Assembly: GCF_008329525.1 (NCBI RefSeq)
Contig: NZ_NPKQ01000013.1
Span: 59,121-123,120, forward strand
DNA length: 64,000 nucleotides
Reading direction: 5' to 3'
From: Tardiphaga sp. P9-11
GTDB taxonomy: Bacteria > Pseudomonadota > Alphaproteobacteria > Rhizobiales > Xanthobacteraceae
Below are positions 17,742 through 25,004 of the stretch, in pieces. Under the pieces are notes generated by a model. The model saw nothing but the letters and a program-made list of their open reading frames with translations, did no database searches and had not been told where the DNA came from. The position numbers and the translations under genes are program-made. Every line of letters starts with the position of its first letter. Position 1 is the stretch's first letter.

Positions 17742-18443
17742 ATGACCGCCGCCGACGCGATGAGCAACTGGGACCGCTTCGTCTTCACCTTCTTCAATGC
17801 GGATATAGCGACGAAGTATGGCTGGGAAATCCTGCAGGGCGCCGGCGTTACCATTCTCGCCGGCCTCGCAGTGGTCATCACCGGTATCGGTGCCGGCTTC
17901 GGCCTCGCAGCGCTCCGGGCGATCGGCTGGAAGCCTGTCAACTTCTTCATCATCGTGTTCGTCGATATCTTCCGCTCGCTGCCGCCATTGGCGATCATCC
18001 TGGTATTATTCTTCGGCTTCCCAAATATCGGCATCGTCTTGCCCAGCCTCATCGTGCTGTGGATGTCCCTCGGCGCGGTGCTTGCGGCCTTTGCCGAAGA
18101 GATATTCTGGGCCGGCATTACCTCAGTGCCGAAGGGCCAGTGGCTGGCCGCGCGCTCAACAGGGCTCACCTTCGCTCAGACGCTGCGCTATGTGATCCTG
18201 CCGCAGGCGGTCCGCCTCGGCATTCCGCCGCTCACCAACCGCGCGATCTCCATCACCAAGAACCTCGCGCTTGGCAGCGCCATCGGTGTCAACGAGATTC
18301 TTGGCCGCGCCAATTCCGCGCTGTCGATGTCCGCCAATGCGACGCCGCTGACCATGGGCGCGCTGCTTTACGTGCTGGTCTTCATCCCGCTGGTGATCGC
18401 CTCCCGCACACTCGAACGCAACTATCGGTGGGGTGAGCACTGA
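17742..18443 (+). CDS. Polar amino-acid-type ABC transporter permease 1
   Basis: HisM/GlnP-type inner-membrane permease, 233 residues, with about five membrane segments and the EAA-loop region GQWLAARSTGLTFAQTLRYVILPQAVRLGIPPL that docks on the ATPase. It starts 3 nt after the ATPase stop and shares one nucleotide with the next permease gene (TGATG). Confidence 0.92.
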   Translation: MTAADAMSNWDRFVFTFFNADIATKYGWEILQGAGVTILAGLAVVITGIGAGFGLAALRAIGWKPVNFFIIVFVDIFRSLPPLAIILVLFFGFPNIGIVLPSLIVLWMSLGAVLAAFAEEIFWAGITSVPKGQWLAARSTGLTFAQTLRYVILPQAVRLGIPPLTNRAISITKNLALGSAIGVNEILGRANSALSMSANATPLTMGALLYVLVFIPLVIASRTLERNYRWGEH

Positions 18444-19102
18444 TGGAGCAGTTCACGCAGGAATTCTTCAATCTCGACGTCATGGCGAAGGTCGCACCGT
18501 TCCTGCTGCAGGGCTTGCTGCAGACTCTGCTGCTGTGCTCGTTCCTGATCCCGATCGGCCTCGTCAGCGGTATCCTCGTGATGTTGCTGACCACCAGCCC
18601 CTATCGCCTGTTGCGCTGGCCGGCGATCGTCGCGGTCGATTTCTTCCGCGCCTTCCCACCCCTTGTGCTGCTGGTGTTCGTCTATGCGGGCCTGCCCTTT
18701 ATCGGACTGCGCGTGCCCGCACTGGTGGCTGTGGCCGTCGCCTTCCTGATCAATTCGGCAAGTTACTACGGCGAGATCTATCGTGCCGGAATGGTCAGCG
18801 TACCCAAGGGCCAGCGCGAGGCCGCGCGGTCGACCGGTCTCTCCGCGACGCAGACATTGCTTTACGTCACGCTGCCACAGGCGATCCGCAACGTTTTGCC
18901 TGATCTGTTGTCCAATACGGTCGAGCTGGTGAAGCTCACGACATTGGCCAGCGTCATCTCGGTGCCGGAGCTGCTGCATTCCGCCAATCTGGCGCGCTCG
19001 CTCACCTACAACTCATCGCCGCTGATCCTCGCGGCCATCATCTATTTGCTCCTGCTGTTGCCAGTCGTGCGGTTGATCGCGCGGCTGGAGCACAGGCTCT
19101 AG
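18443..19102 (+). CDS. Polar amino-acid-type ABC transporter permease 2
   Basis: Partner permease, 219 residues, again with five hydrophobic segments and an EAA loop (GQREAARSTGLSATQTLLYVTLPQAIRNVLP). The 1-nt overlap with permease 1 implies coupled, equal synthesis. A 64-nt gap separates it from the amidohydrolase gene. Confidence 0.92.
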   Translation: MEQFTQEFFNLDVMAKVAPFLLQGLLQTLLLCSFLIPIGLVSGILVMLLTTSPYRLLRWPAIVAVDFFRAFPPLVLLVFVYAGLPFIGLRVPALVAVAVAFLINSASYYGEIYRAGMVSVPKGQREAARSTGLSATQTLLYVTLPQAIRNVLPDLLSNTVELVKLTTLASVISVPELLHSANLARSLTYNSSPLILAAIIYLLLLLPVVRLIARLEHRL

Positions 19103-19166
19103 GACACACGGTCCCGCGGGACCATCACGACAAGCCGGCTCGCCGGCGGCGAATGTGGAGTTGCAC

Positions 19167-20546
19167 ATGGATTTCGATCTGGTTCTCACCGGCAAGGTGA
19201 TCGGTCACGACAGCATCATCGAGAACGGCTGGGTCGCGGTCCGCGACGGGCGCGTGGCTGCCGTCGGCGAAGGCACGCCGCCTGCCGCCCGCGCGCGGCA
19301 GGATTTCAAGTCAGGCATGATCATGCCGGGCGCCATCGACGCACAGGTCCACTCGCTGTCGCAACGCAATCAGGAAGACTTCGTCTGGTCGACGCGCTCC
19401 GCTGCAGCCGGCGGCGTGACCACCATTGTCGACATGCCCTATGATGAAGGCGATCTGGTCTGCTCGGCTGCTGCGGTCGAGCGCAAGATTGCCCATGCGA
19501 GCAAACAGGCGCGCGTGGATTTCGCGCTCTATGGCACCATCGACCCCGAAGAAGGTCCGGCACGCATCGCCGAACAGGCCAAGGCTGGCGTCGCTGCCTT
19601 CAAGTTCTCCACCTTCGGCACTGACCCGAAGCGCTTTCCGCGCATCCCCGCGCCGCTGCTCGCCGATTGTTTCGCCGCCATTGCGCCGACCGGCCTCGCC
19701 GCCGGCGTCCACAACGAGGACGACGAATTCATCCGCGATGCCGTCGCCAAAGTGAAGGCAAAAGGCATTACCGACTGGCGTGCGCATGCAATGTCGCGCC
19801 CGCCGCTCGCCGAAATCCTGGCGATGCTGCAGATCTATGAGACCGGCGCCGAGACCGGTTGTCCCGCCCATGTGGTGCATTGTTCTGTCGCACGCGGTTA
19901 TGACATTGCGGCGTGGTATCGCTCCGAGGGTCATCACGCCACGGTGGAATGCTGCATCCACTATCTCGTGCTCGACGAGGAGAATGACGTCTCCCGCCTC
20001 GGCGGCAAGGCCAAGATCAATCCGCCGGTGCGCCCGCGTGCCGATGTCGAGGCGCTCTGGGCAGAGCTTGCAGCCGGACGCGTCTCGCTGGTCTCGACCG
20101 ATCACGTCAGTTGGTCGGAAGATCGCAAGATCAATCCGGACATGCTCGCCAACGCGTCCGGCGTCCCCGGCCTCGAAGCCATGGTGCCACTGCTGGTAAA
20201 GGGCCTCGTCGAACGCAAATTGCCGCTCACCCATGCCGCGAAGCTGATGTCGTTCAATCCGGCGCGGCACTTCCGCATCGACGATCGTAAGGGCGCGCTG
20301 GCGCCTGGCCTCGACGCCGACATCACCGTGCTGGTGGACAAGCCCATCGTCTATGACGGTGCCGCAAGCGGCAACAACGTGGTCGGCTGGTCCCCCTATA
20401 ACGGCATCACGCTGCCGTGGACCGTGGCTGCGACCTACGTGCGCGGCCAACTTGCTTTCGACGGCAGCAAGGTTCTCGCCGAGCCCGGCAGCGGACAATT
20501 CGTGCGGCCGCCGCTGCTTCTCCCGGAGCGACTGCCGGTGGCCTGA
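19167..20546 (+). CDS. Hydantoinase/dihydroorotase-like amidohydrolase
   Basis: Cyclic-amidohydrolase family enzyme (allantoinase/hydantoinase type), 459 residues. The usual metal motif D-x-H-x-H is seen as D-A-Q-V-H, so the first histidine is replaced by glutamine. The bridging lysine is probably in AAFKFST, later ligands in HVVHCS, and the catalytic aspartate in STDHVSW. The ATG at 19167 has GTGGAG in front; a GTG start at 19155 is possible. Between an importer and a DUF917/urocanase pair, it would be expected to open a hydantoin ring such as hydantoin-5-propionate to a carbamoyl amino acid. Substrate is inferred from context. Confidence 0.85.
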   Translation: MDFDLVLTGKVIGHDSIIENGWVAVRDGRVAAVGEGTPPAARARQDFKSGMIMPGAIDAQVHSLSQRNQEDFVWSTRSAAAGGVTTIVDMPYDEGDLVCSAAAVERKIAHASKQARVDFALYGTIDPEEGPARIAEQAKAGVAAFKFSTFGTDPKRFPRIPAPLLADCFAAIAPTGLAAGVHNEDDEFIRDAVAKVKAKGITDWRAHAMSRPPLAEILAMLQIYETGAETGCPAHVVHCSVARGYDIAAWYRSEGHHATVECCIHYLVLDEENDVSRLGGKAKINPPVRPRADVEALWAELAAGRVSLVSTDHVSWSEDRKINPDMLANASGVPGLEAMVPLLVKGLVERKLPLTHAAKLMSFNPARHFRIDDRKGALAPGLDADITVLVDKPIVYDGAASGNNVVGWSPYNGITLPWTVAATYVRGQLAFDGSKVLAEPGSGQFVRPPLLLPERLPVA

Positions 20547-20610
20547 CGCCCGCCGTTCCGATCACCGAACACGTATCGAACACAAGAACATCTGCCGAGG
20601 AGACATTCCG

Positions 20611-21699
20611 ATGGGACGTATTCTGACCGAACGCGATATTGAAGCCGCCGTGCGCGGCGGCGGTGTCTACGCTGCCGGAGGCGGCGGCTGGGCGGATCAC
20701 GGGCGCATGCTCGGCCGCGCCGCGATTCTCGTCGGCAAGCCGGAACTCGTGTCGATCGACGAACTCAACGATGACGACTGGGTTGCCACGGCTGCAGCGA
20801 TCGGCGCGCCGGCATCAACCACCGCCTGGGAGATGCAGGGCAAGGATTACGTCCGCGCGGTGCAGCTGCTGCAGGATGCGCTGGGTGAACCGCTGAAAGG
20901 CCTCATCATCGGCCAGAATGGCAAGTCCTCCACCATGAATGCGTGGCTGCCATCGGCACTGCTCGGCACCAAGGTGGTCGATGCCGTGGGCGACATGCGC
21001 GCGCATCCGACCGGCGACATGGGATCGATCGGCCTCGCCGGCTCGCCCGAGCCGATGATCCAGACCGCAGCCGGCGGCAACCGCGCCGAGAATCGCTACA
21101 TCGAGCTCACCGTCCGCGGCGCCACCGCCAAGGTCTCGCCGATCCTGCGCACAGCCGGCGACATGTCCGGTGGGTTCATTGCCTCCTGCCGCAATCCGGT
21201 CCGCGCCTCCTATGTGCGTGACAACGCCGCGCTCGGTGGAATCTCATTGGCACTCCGTCTGGGTGAAGCCATTCTCGCCGCCGAGCCGAAGGGGCCCTCT
21301 GCGGTAATCGACGCGATCTGCAAGGACACCGGCGGCTCGATCCTCGGCAGCGGCAGGATTACCGCGAAGAATGTCGTCTATACACCCGAGGCCTTCGACA
21401 TCGGCACACTGACTATCGGCGAAGGCGACCGCGCCATCACGCTGCATGTGATGAACGAATACATGGCCATCGTCGATGCATCGGGCAATCGTCTCGCGAC
21501 CTTCCCCGATATCATCGCAACGCTGTCCGACGGTGCGGAGCCGATGAGCGTCGGCCATCTCAAGGTCGGCATGAATGTGCATCTGTTCCATGTGCCGAAG
21601 ACGATCATTCCGCTTGCCTCCAGCGTCAAGGATCCGGCGGTCTATCCCTCCGTCGAACGCGCGATGGGCATCGAGATCGCACGCTACGCACTGGCCTGA
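20611..21699 (+). CDS. DUF917-family protein, possible (S-methyl)thiohydantoin desulfurase
   Basis: A 362-residue cytoplasmic protein with the DUF917 pattern: N-terminal LTERDIEAAVRGGGVYAAGGGGW, a central KVVDAVGDMRAHPTGDMGSI region and C-terminal LKVGMNVHLFHVPKTIIPL. As I recall, Pfam has renamed this family after an S-methyl-thiohydantoin desulfurase from ergothioneine breakdown. GAGGAG precedes the ATG at 20611. It is flanked by a hydantoinase-like enzyme and a urocanase homologue, which are exactly the steps before and after desulfurisation. Functional call is inference from family and neighbours. Confidence 0.85.
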   Translation: MGRILTERDIEAAVRGGGVYAAGGGGWADHGRMLGRAAILVGKPELVSIDELNDDDWVATAAAIGAPASTTAWEMQGKDYVRAVQLLQDALGEPLKGLIIGQNGKSSTMNAWLPSALLGTKVVDAVGDMRAHPTGDMGSIGLAGSPEPMIQTAAGGNRAENRYIELTVRGATAKVSPILRTAGDMSGGFIASCRNPVRASYVRDNAALGGISLALRLGEAILAAEPKGPSAVIDAICKDTGGSILGSGRITAKNVVYTPEAFDIGTLTIGEGDRAITLHVMNEYMAIVDASGNRLATFPDIIATLSDGAEPMSVGHLKVGMNVHLFHVPKTIIPLASSVKDPAVYPSVERAMGIEIARYALA

Positions 21700-21718
21700 G
21701 ACACGAAAGGAGTCCGCC

Positions 21719-23377
21719 ATGACATCAGCGAATCCACGGCACCCCGATTTTCCGATTCCTGGCGGCCCGAGGCTGCGCGCCAAGGGCTGGCGGCAGGAAG
21801 GTCTGTTGCGACTTCTGGAAAACGTGCTCGCGGTCGGTGAGGATCCATCGAACCTCGTCGTCTATGCGGCGCTGGGGCGCGCGGCCCGTAACTGGCCGGC
21901 GCACAAGGCGATCGTGCAGGCGCTGACGACCATGGAGGAAGACCAGACGCTGGTCATTCAGTCCGGCAAGCCGGTCGGACTGCTGCGTACGCACGCCAAG
22001 GCGCCGCTGGTGATCATGGCGAATTGCAACATCGTGGGACAATGGGCCAAGGCCGAGATCTTCTACGAACTCGAACGCAAGGGCCTGATCTGCTGGGGCG
22101 GCCTCACGGCCGGCGCCTGGCAGTATATCGGCTCGCAGGGCGTCATCCAGGGCACCTACGAGATCTTCATGCGCATCGCCGAGCGTCGCTTCGGCGGCAC
22201 CCTCGCGGGCCGCTTCGTGTTGACGGCCGGGCTCGGTGGCATGGGTGGCTCGCAGCCGCTGGCCGGCCGCATGGCCGGCGCCGCGATCCTCACCGTCGAT
22301 GTCGATCCGGAGCGCGCCCGCAAGCGCAAGGAGATCGGTTACCTCGAAGTGATCGCCCCCGATCTTGATTCTGCACTGGATATGATCGCCGCCGCGAAGG
22401 CCGAGCGTCGGGCGTTGTCGGTCGGGCTTGTCGGCAATGCCGCCGATATCTATCCGGAGATCGCGTACCGGGGCATCATTCCCGATGTCGTCACCGATCA
22501 GACCGCGGCCCACGATCTCGTCTACGGTTATGTGCCACGCACGCGTTCACTCGACGAGGCGCGCGCCATGCGCAAGACCGCGCCGGAACAGTTGATGGAG
22601 GAGAGCCGCACCTCGATCGTCTCTCACGTCCGCGCCATGCTGACCTTTCAGGCGCGCGGCGCGGAAGTGTTTGACAACGGCAATCTCATTCGTACCCACG
22701 CCAGAGAAGGCGGCGTCACGAATGCTTTTGATATCCCCATTTTCACCGAAGCCTATCTGCGCCCGCTCTTTGCGCGTGCCATCGGTCCGTTCCGCTGGAT
22801 GGCGCTTTCGGGCGATCCCAAGGATATCGCGGCCATCGACGATCTCGTGCTGCGCCTGTTCGGCGACAACCAGATCGTGTCGAACTGGATCAAGCTTGCG
22901 CGCCAATACGTGCCTTTCGAAGGCCTGCCGGCACGCATCGCCTGGCTCGGTCATGGCGAGCGCAGCGAACTGGCGCTGGGCGTCAATGAACTCGTCGCCG
23001 ATGGCACGCTCAAGGGGCCGGTCGCCTTTTCGCGCGATCATCTCGACGCCGCCGGCATGGCGCATCCGAACATCATGACCGAGAATATGCGCGATGGCTC
23101 CGATGCCATCGCCGACTGGCCGCTGCTCGACGCCATGGCATTATGTTCGTCTCAGGCCGATCTCGTTGCCGTCCACTCCGGTGGCGGAGGCTATGCCGGC
23201 TATATGACCAGCGCCGGCGTCACCCTGATCGCCGACGGCACCGCCGCCGCGGCAGAACGTCTTGCTATGAGCCTCGACAACGACACCGGCCTCGGCGTCA
23301 TCCGCTACGCGGATGCCGGCTACGACGAGGCCCTCGATGAGGTCTCACTCAAGCGCGTCCCGCATATACAGCTCTAG
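21719..23377 (+). CDS. Urocanate hydratase homologue, possibly (S-methyl)thiourocanate hydratase
   Basis: A 552-residue NAD-dependent urocanase-family enzyme. Family features include VIQSGKPVGLL, NCNIVGQW, the glycine-rich FVLTAGLGGMGGSQPLAG nucleotide region and the HSGGGGYAGY motif near the C-terminus. No hutH, hutI or hutG lies nearby, which argues against histidine degradation. With DUF917 and a hydantoinase in the same operon, a thiourocanate or S-methyl-thiourocanate substrate is more likely. The start at 21719 follows GAAAGGAG and lies 19 nt after the DUF917 stop. Confidence 0.9.
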   Translation: MTSANPRHPDFPIPGGPRLRAKGWRQEGLLRLLENVLAVGEDPSNLVVYAALGRAARNWPAHKAIVQALTTMEEDQTLVIQSGKPVGLLRTHAKAPLVIMANCNIVGQWAKAEIFYELERKGLICWGGLTAGAWQYIGSQGVIQGTYEIFMRIAERRFGGTLAGRFVLTAGLGGMGGSQPLAGRMAGAAILTVDVDPERARKRKEIGYLEVIAPDLDSALDMIAAAKAERRALSVGLVGNAADIYPEIAYRGIIPDVVTDQTAAHDLVYGYVPRTRSLDEARAMRKTAPEQLMEESRTSIVSHVRAMLTFQARGAEVFDNGNLIRTHAREGGVTNAFDIPIFTEAYLRPLFARAIGPFRWMALSGDPKDIAAIDDLVLRLFGDNQIVSNWIKLARQYVPFEGLPARIAWLGHGERSELALGVNELVADGTLKGPVAFSRDHLDAAGMAHPNIMTENMRDGSDAIADWPLLDAMALCSSQADLVAVHSGGGGYAGYMTSAGVTLIADGTAAAAERLAMSLDNDTGLGVIRYADAGYDEALDEVSLKRVPHIQL

Positions 23378-23674
23378 ATCAGTCGTTCCGACCACGCCAT
23401 CGTGCGTTAGGCCGGAGCCTGCGCCTGCGGACAGGCTTCAGGAACGTCGCTTTGTGCCAGCTCAGCCGATATCGCCCGTTACGCGAACGCAAAAATCGGA
23501 AAATTCAGGGAGCTAGGCGCTTGCGCCGGCAGAAGTCCCAATTGCACAAAAGTCAGTCGCATCCGGAGGGGGGAAACACCGCTGGCAGGTGGTTGAAATT
23601 GCGGAGCTCTCTCTATAGACCGACGGAGCCAAAGCGATCCGCGGGTTCGTCCCGCCCTTTATCGCCTTGGCCGT
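23378..23674. other. Intergenic region between urocanase gene and tRNA-Gln
   Basis: About 300 bp with no credible gene. It must contain the tRNA promoter. A short inverted repeat AGCCTG/CAGGCT occurs near 23417-23440 but has no T-tract, so I do not call a terminator. Confidence 0.5.
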
Positions 23675-23749
23675 TGGGGCGTCGCCAAGTGGTAAGGCAG
23701 GGGATTTTGATTCCCCCATGCGGAGGTTCGAATCCTCCCGCCCCAGCCA
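23675..23749 (+). tRNA. tRNA-Gln (anticodon UUG)
   Basis: A 75-nt cloverleaf with encoded CCA. The acceptor stem is TGGGGCG paired with CGCCCCA. The anticodon stem GGGGA/TCCCC holds the loop TTTTGAT, anticodon TTG, which reads CAA. The T arm is GGAGG-TTCGAAT-CCTCC. It sits alone on the plus strand between two catabolic blocks. tRNA 3' ends are common integration sites, but I see no repeat of its 3' end elsewhere in the window. Confidence 0.96.
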
Positions 23750-23817
23750 AATAGTATAGCAAAATCAAATATTTAAAAATTAGGCACGTTCTACTCCGGA
23801 AAGTGATCCCCTGTCTA

Positions 23818-23839
23818 TTCTGGAAAACTGTTTCCAGAA
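23818..23839. repeat. Perfect hairpin downstream of tRNA-Gln
   Basis: TTCTGGAAA and TTTCCAGAA form a 9-bp perfect stem with an ACTG loop, 69 nt after the tRNA. There is no following T-tract. It could act in tRNA 3' processing or termination, or as a protein site. Confidence 0.45.
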
Positions 23840-23877
23840 CGTTCTCAGGCTGAGCCAGGCCACCAAAGAGGCTGCAA

Positions 23878-24051
23878 ATGAAGCCGACCGACAACGCCTG
23901 CAGATTTCTAGACAGCCTATCTGATCTGTCGACGCTGGTGAGGGTCTGCCGAGTCAGTCTCGATCAATTGGAGGTTGATGATGGGTTCTGGGGCAAAGAC
24001 CTAATCGAAATGGTGGCCGCTAAGATCCGCGGCGCGGTGCGTTTCGCATAG
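23878..24051 (+). CDS. Small hypothetical protein (57 aa)
   Basis: The frame from the ATG at 23878 to TAG at 24051 encodes 57 residues, MKPTDNACRFLDSLSDL and onward, ending IRGAVRFA. The sequence is predicted largely helical with no membrane segment. No good Shine-Dalgarno sequence is visible. It may be a lineage-specific small gene or chance; no family recognised. Confidence 0.3.
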   Translation: MKPTDNACRFLDSLSDLSTLVRVCRVSLDQLEVDDGFWGKDLIEMVAAKIRGAVRFA

Positions 24052-24263
24052 CCGGCATAGCTCTCACGAGTGCGGTGTGCTGACAGCGCGCGGCGATGTT
24101 GTTTGCCGATCAGGCACCCCACTTCAACCAGAAAGCCACGATGAACGAATGTGACTAGAAGGTGCTAGCTCGGCGACCAATCGGAAGCTCATGTCAGTTT
24201 TGCGCCAGAATTGGTTATCGGCGCAAGACTGGTCTGACCCAGCCCCGCCGTTCCGTTCTCGAC

Positions 24264-25004
24264 CTAGCGAGACGGCACGAAACCTAGAAACGCAAGCATC
24301 ATCTCGGTGGCGTGCCGGCGCCGCTGAATTTTCCAGGACGGCGACGAAAGGTTGGCGCCGAACAAATGCGACAAGGTCGGCGCGTTAGAAATGTGGACAT
24401 AGCTCATCGCTACCATGCTGACGTAAAGTTGAAGCGGATCGATGCCGCGCCGAAAGACCCCCTCCTTTTCGCCTCGTGAAAGCACTTCCTTAATCGCCAA
24501 CAGCAGTGGCGATGACAACGTCGATACGCGCTGAGAACGCGTCAGGAATTTTGCGCCAAGAAGGTTTTCACTTGCGAGAATCCGAATGAAGAGCGGATTC
24601 GCCGCGAAATGGCTGTAGGTGAAATCAAAGAGCTTTATCATGGCCTCCAGCGGCGCCATGTTGTTCAGCTTGAGCCGCTGTTCCTGCACGCGAATATCGT
24701 TGAACACGGTTTCCAGCACCCGGATATACAGCGCATCCTTGCTGCCGAAGTAGTGATAGAGCATGCGCATGTTGGCATTGGCGCCGCGGGCGATGGCATC
24801 GATCCGCGCGCCGGCATAGCCGTTCTCGGCAAACTCGGCGATCGCGGATCGCAGAATGCGTTCGGCGGTGGCCGCGGCATCGCGCGGCCGTTGCGCCGGC
24901 TTGGCCGGACGCCCCCGCGCCTGCTTGGCGGCAACCGCCGTCTTGCGGTCCTTCGGTCGTGTCGCAGGCTTGGCCATTCGTCGCGTCTTCCCCAGAGCCG
25001 TCAT
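24264..25004 (-). CDS. TetR/AcrR-family regulator of the Mo-hydroxylase block
   Basis: A 246-residue repressor-type protein. After a basic, lysine/alanine-rich N-terminal arm (about 1-40) comes a TetR HTH with the LYHYFGSKDALYIRVLE motif, then a helical ligand domain. The ATG at 25004 overlaps the stop of the upstream Mo-hydroxylase gene by 4 nt; an alternative ATG at 24977 has a better GGGGAAG sequence. It is clearly related to the other TetR protein in the window (48600-49280), sharing YHYFGSKD and the C-terminal domain pattern, and both sit next to NMT1-type importers. Probable targets are the repeats at 29703 and 30306. Confidence 0.9.
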   Translation of the reverse strand: MTALGKTRRMAKPATRPKDRKTAVAAKQARGRPAKPAQRPRDAAATAERILRSAIAEFAENGYAGARIDAIARGANANMRMLYHYFGSKDALYIRVLETVFNDIRVQEQRLKLNNMAPLEAMIKLFDFTYSHFAANPLFIRILASENLLGAKFLTRSQRVSTLSSPLLLAIKEVLSRGEKEGVFRRGIDPLQLYVSMVAMSYVHISNAPTLSHLFGANLSSPSWKIQRRRHATEMMLAFLGFVPSR

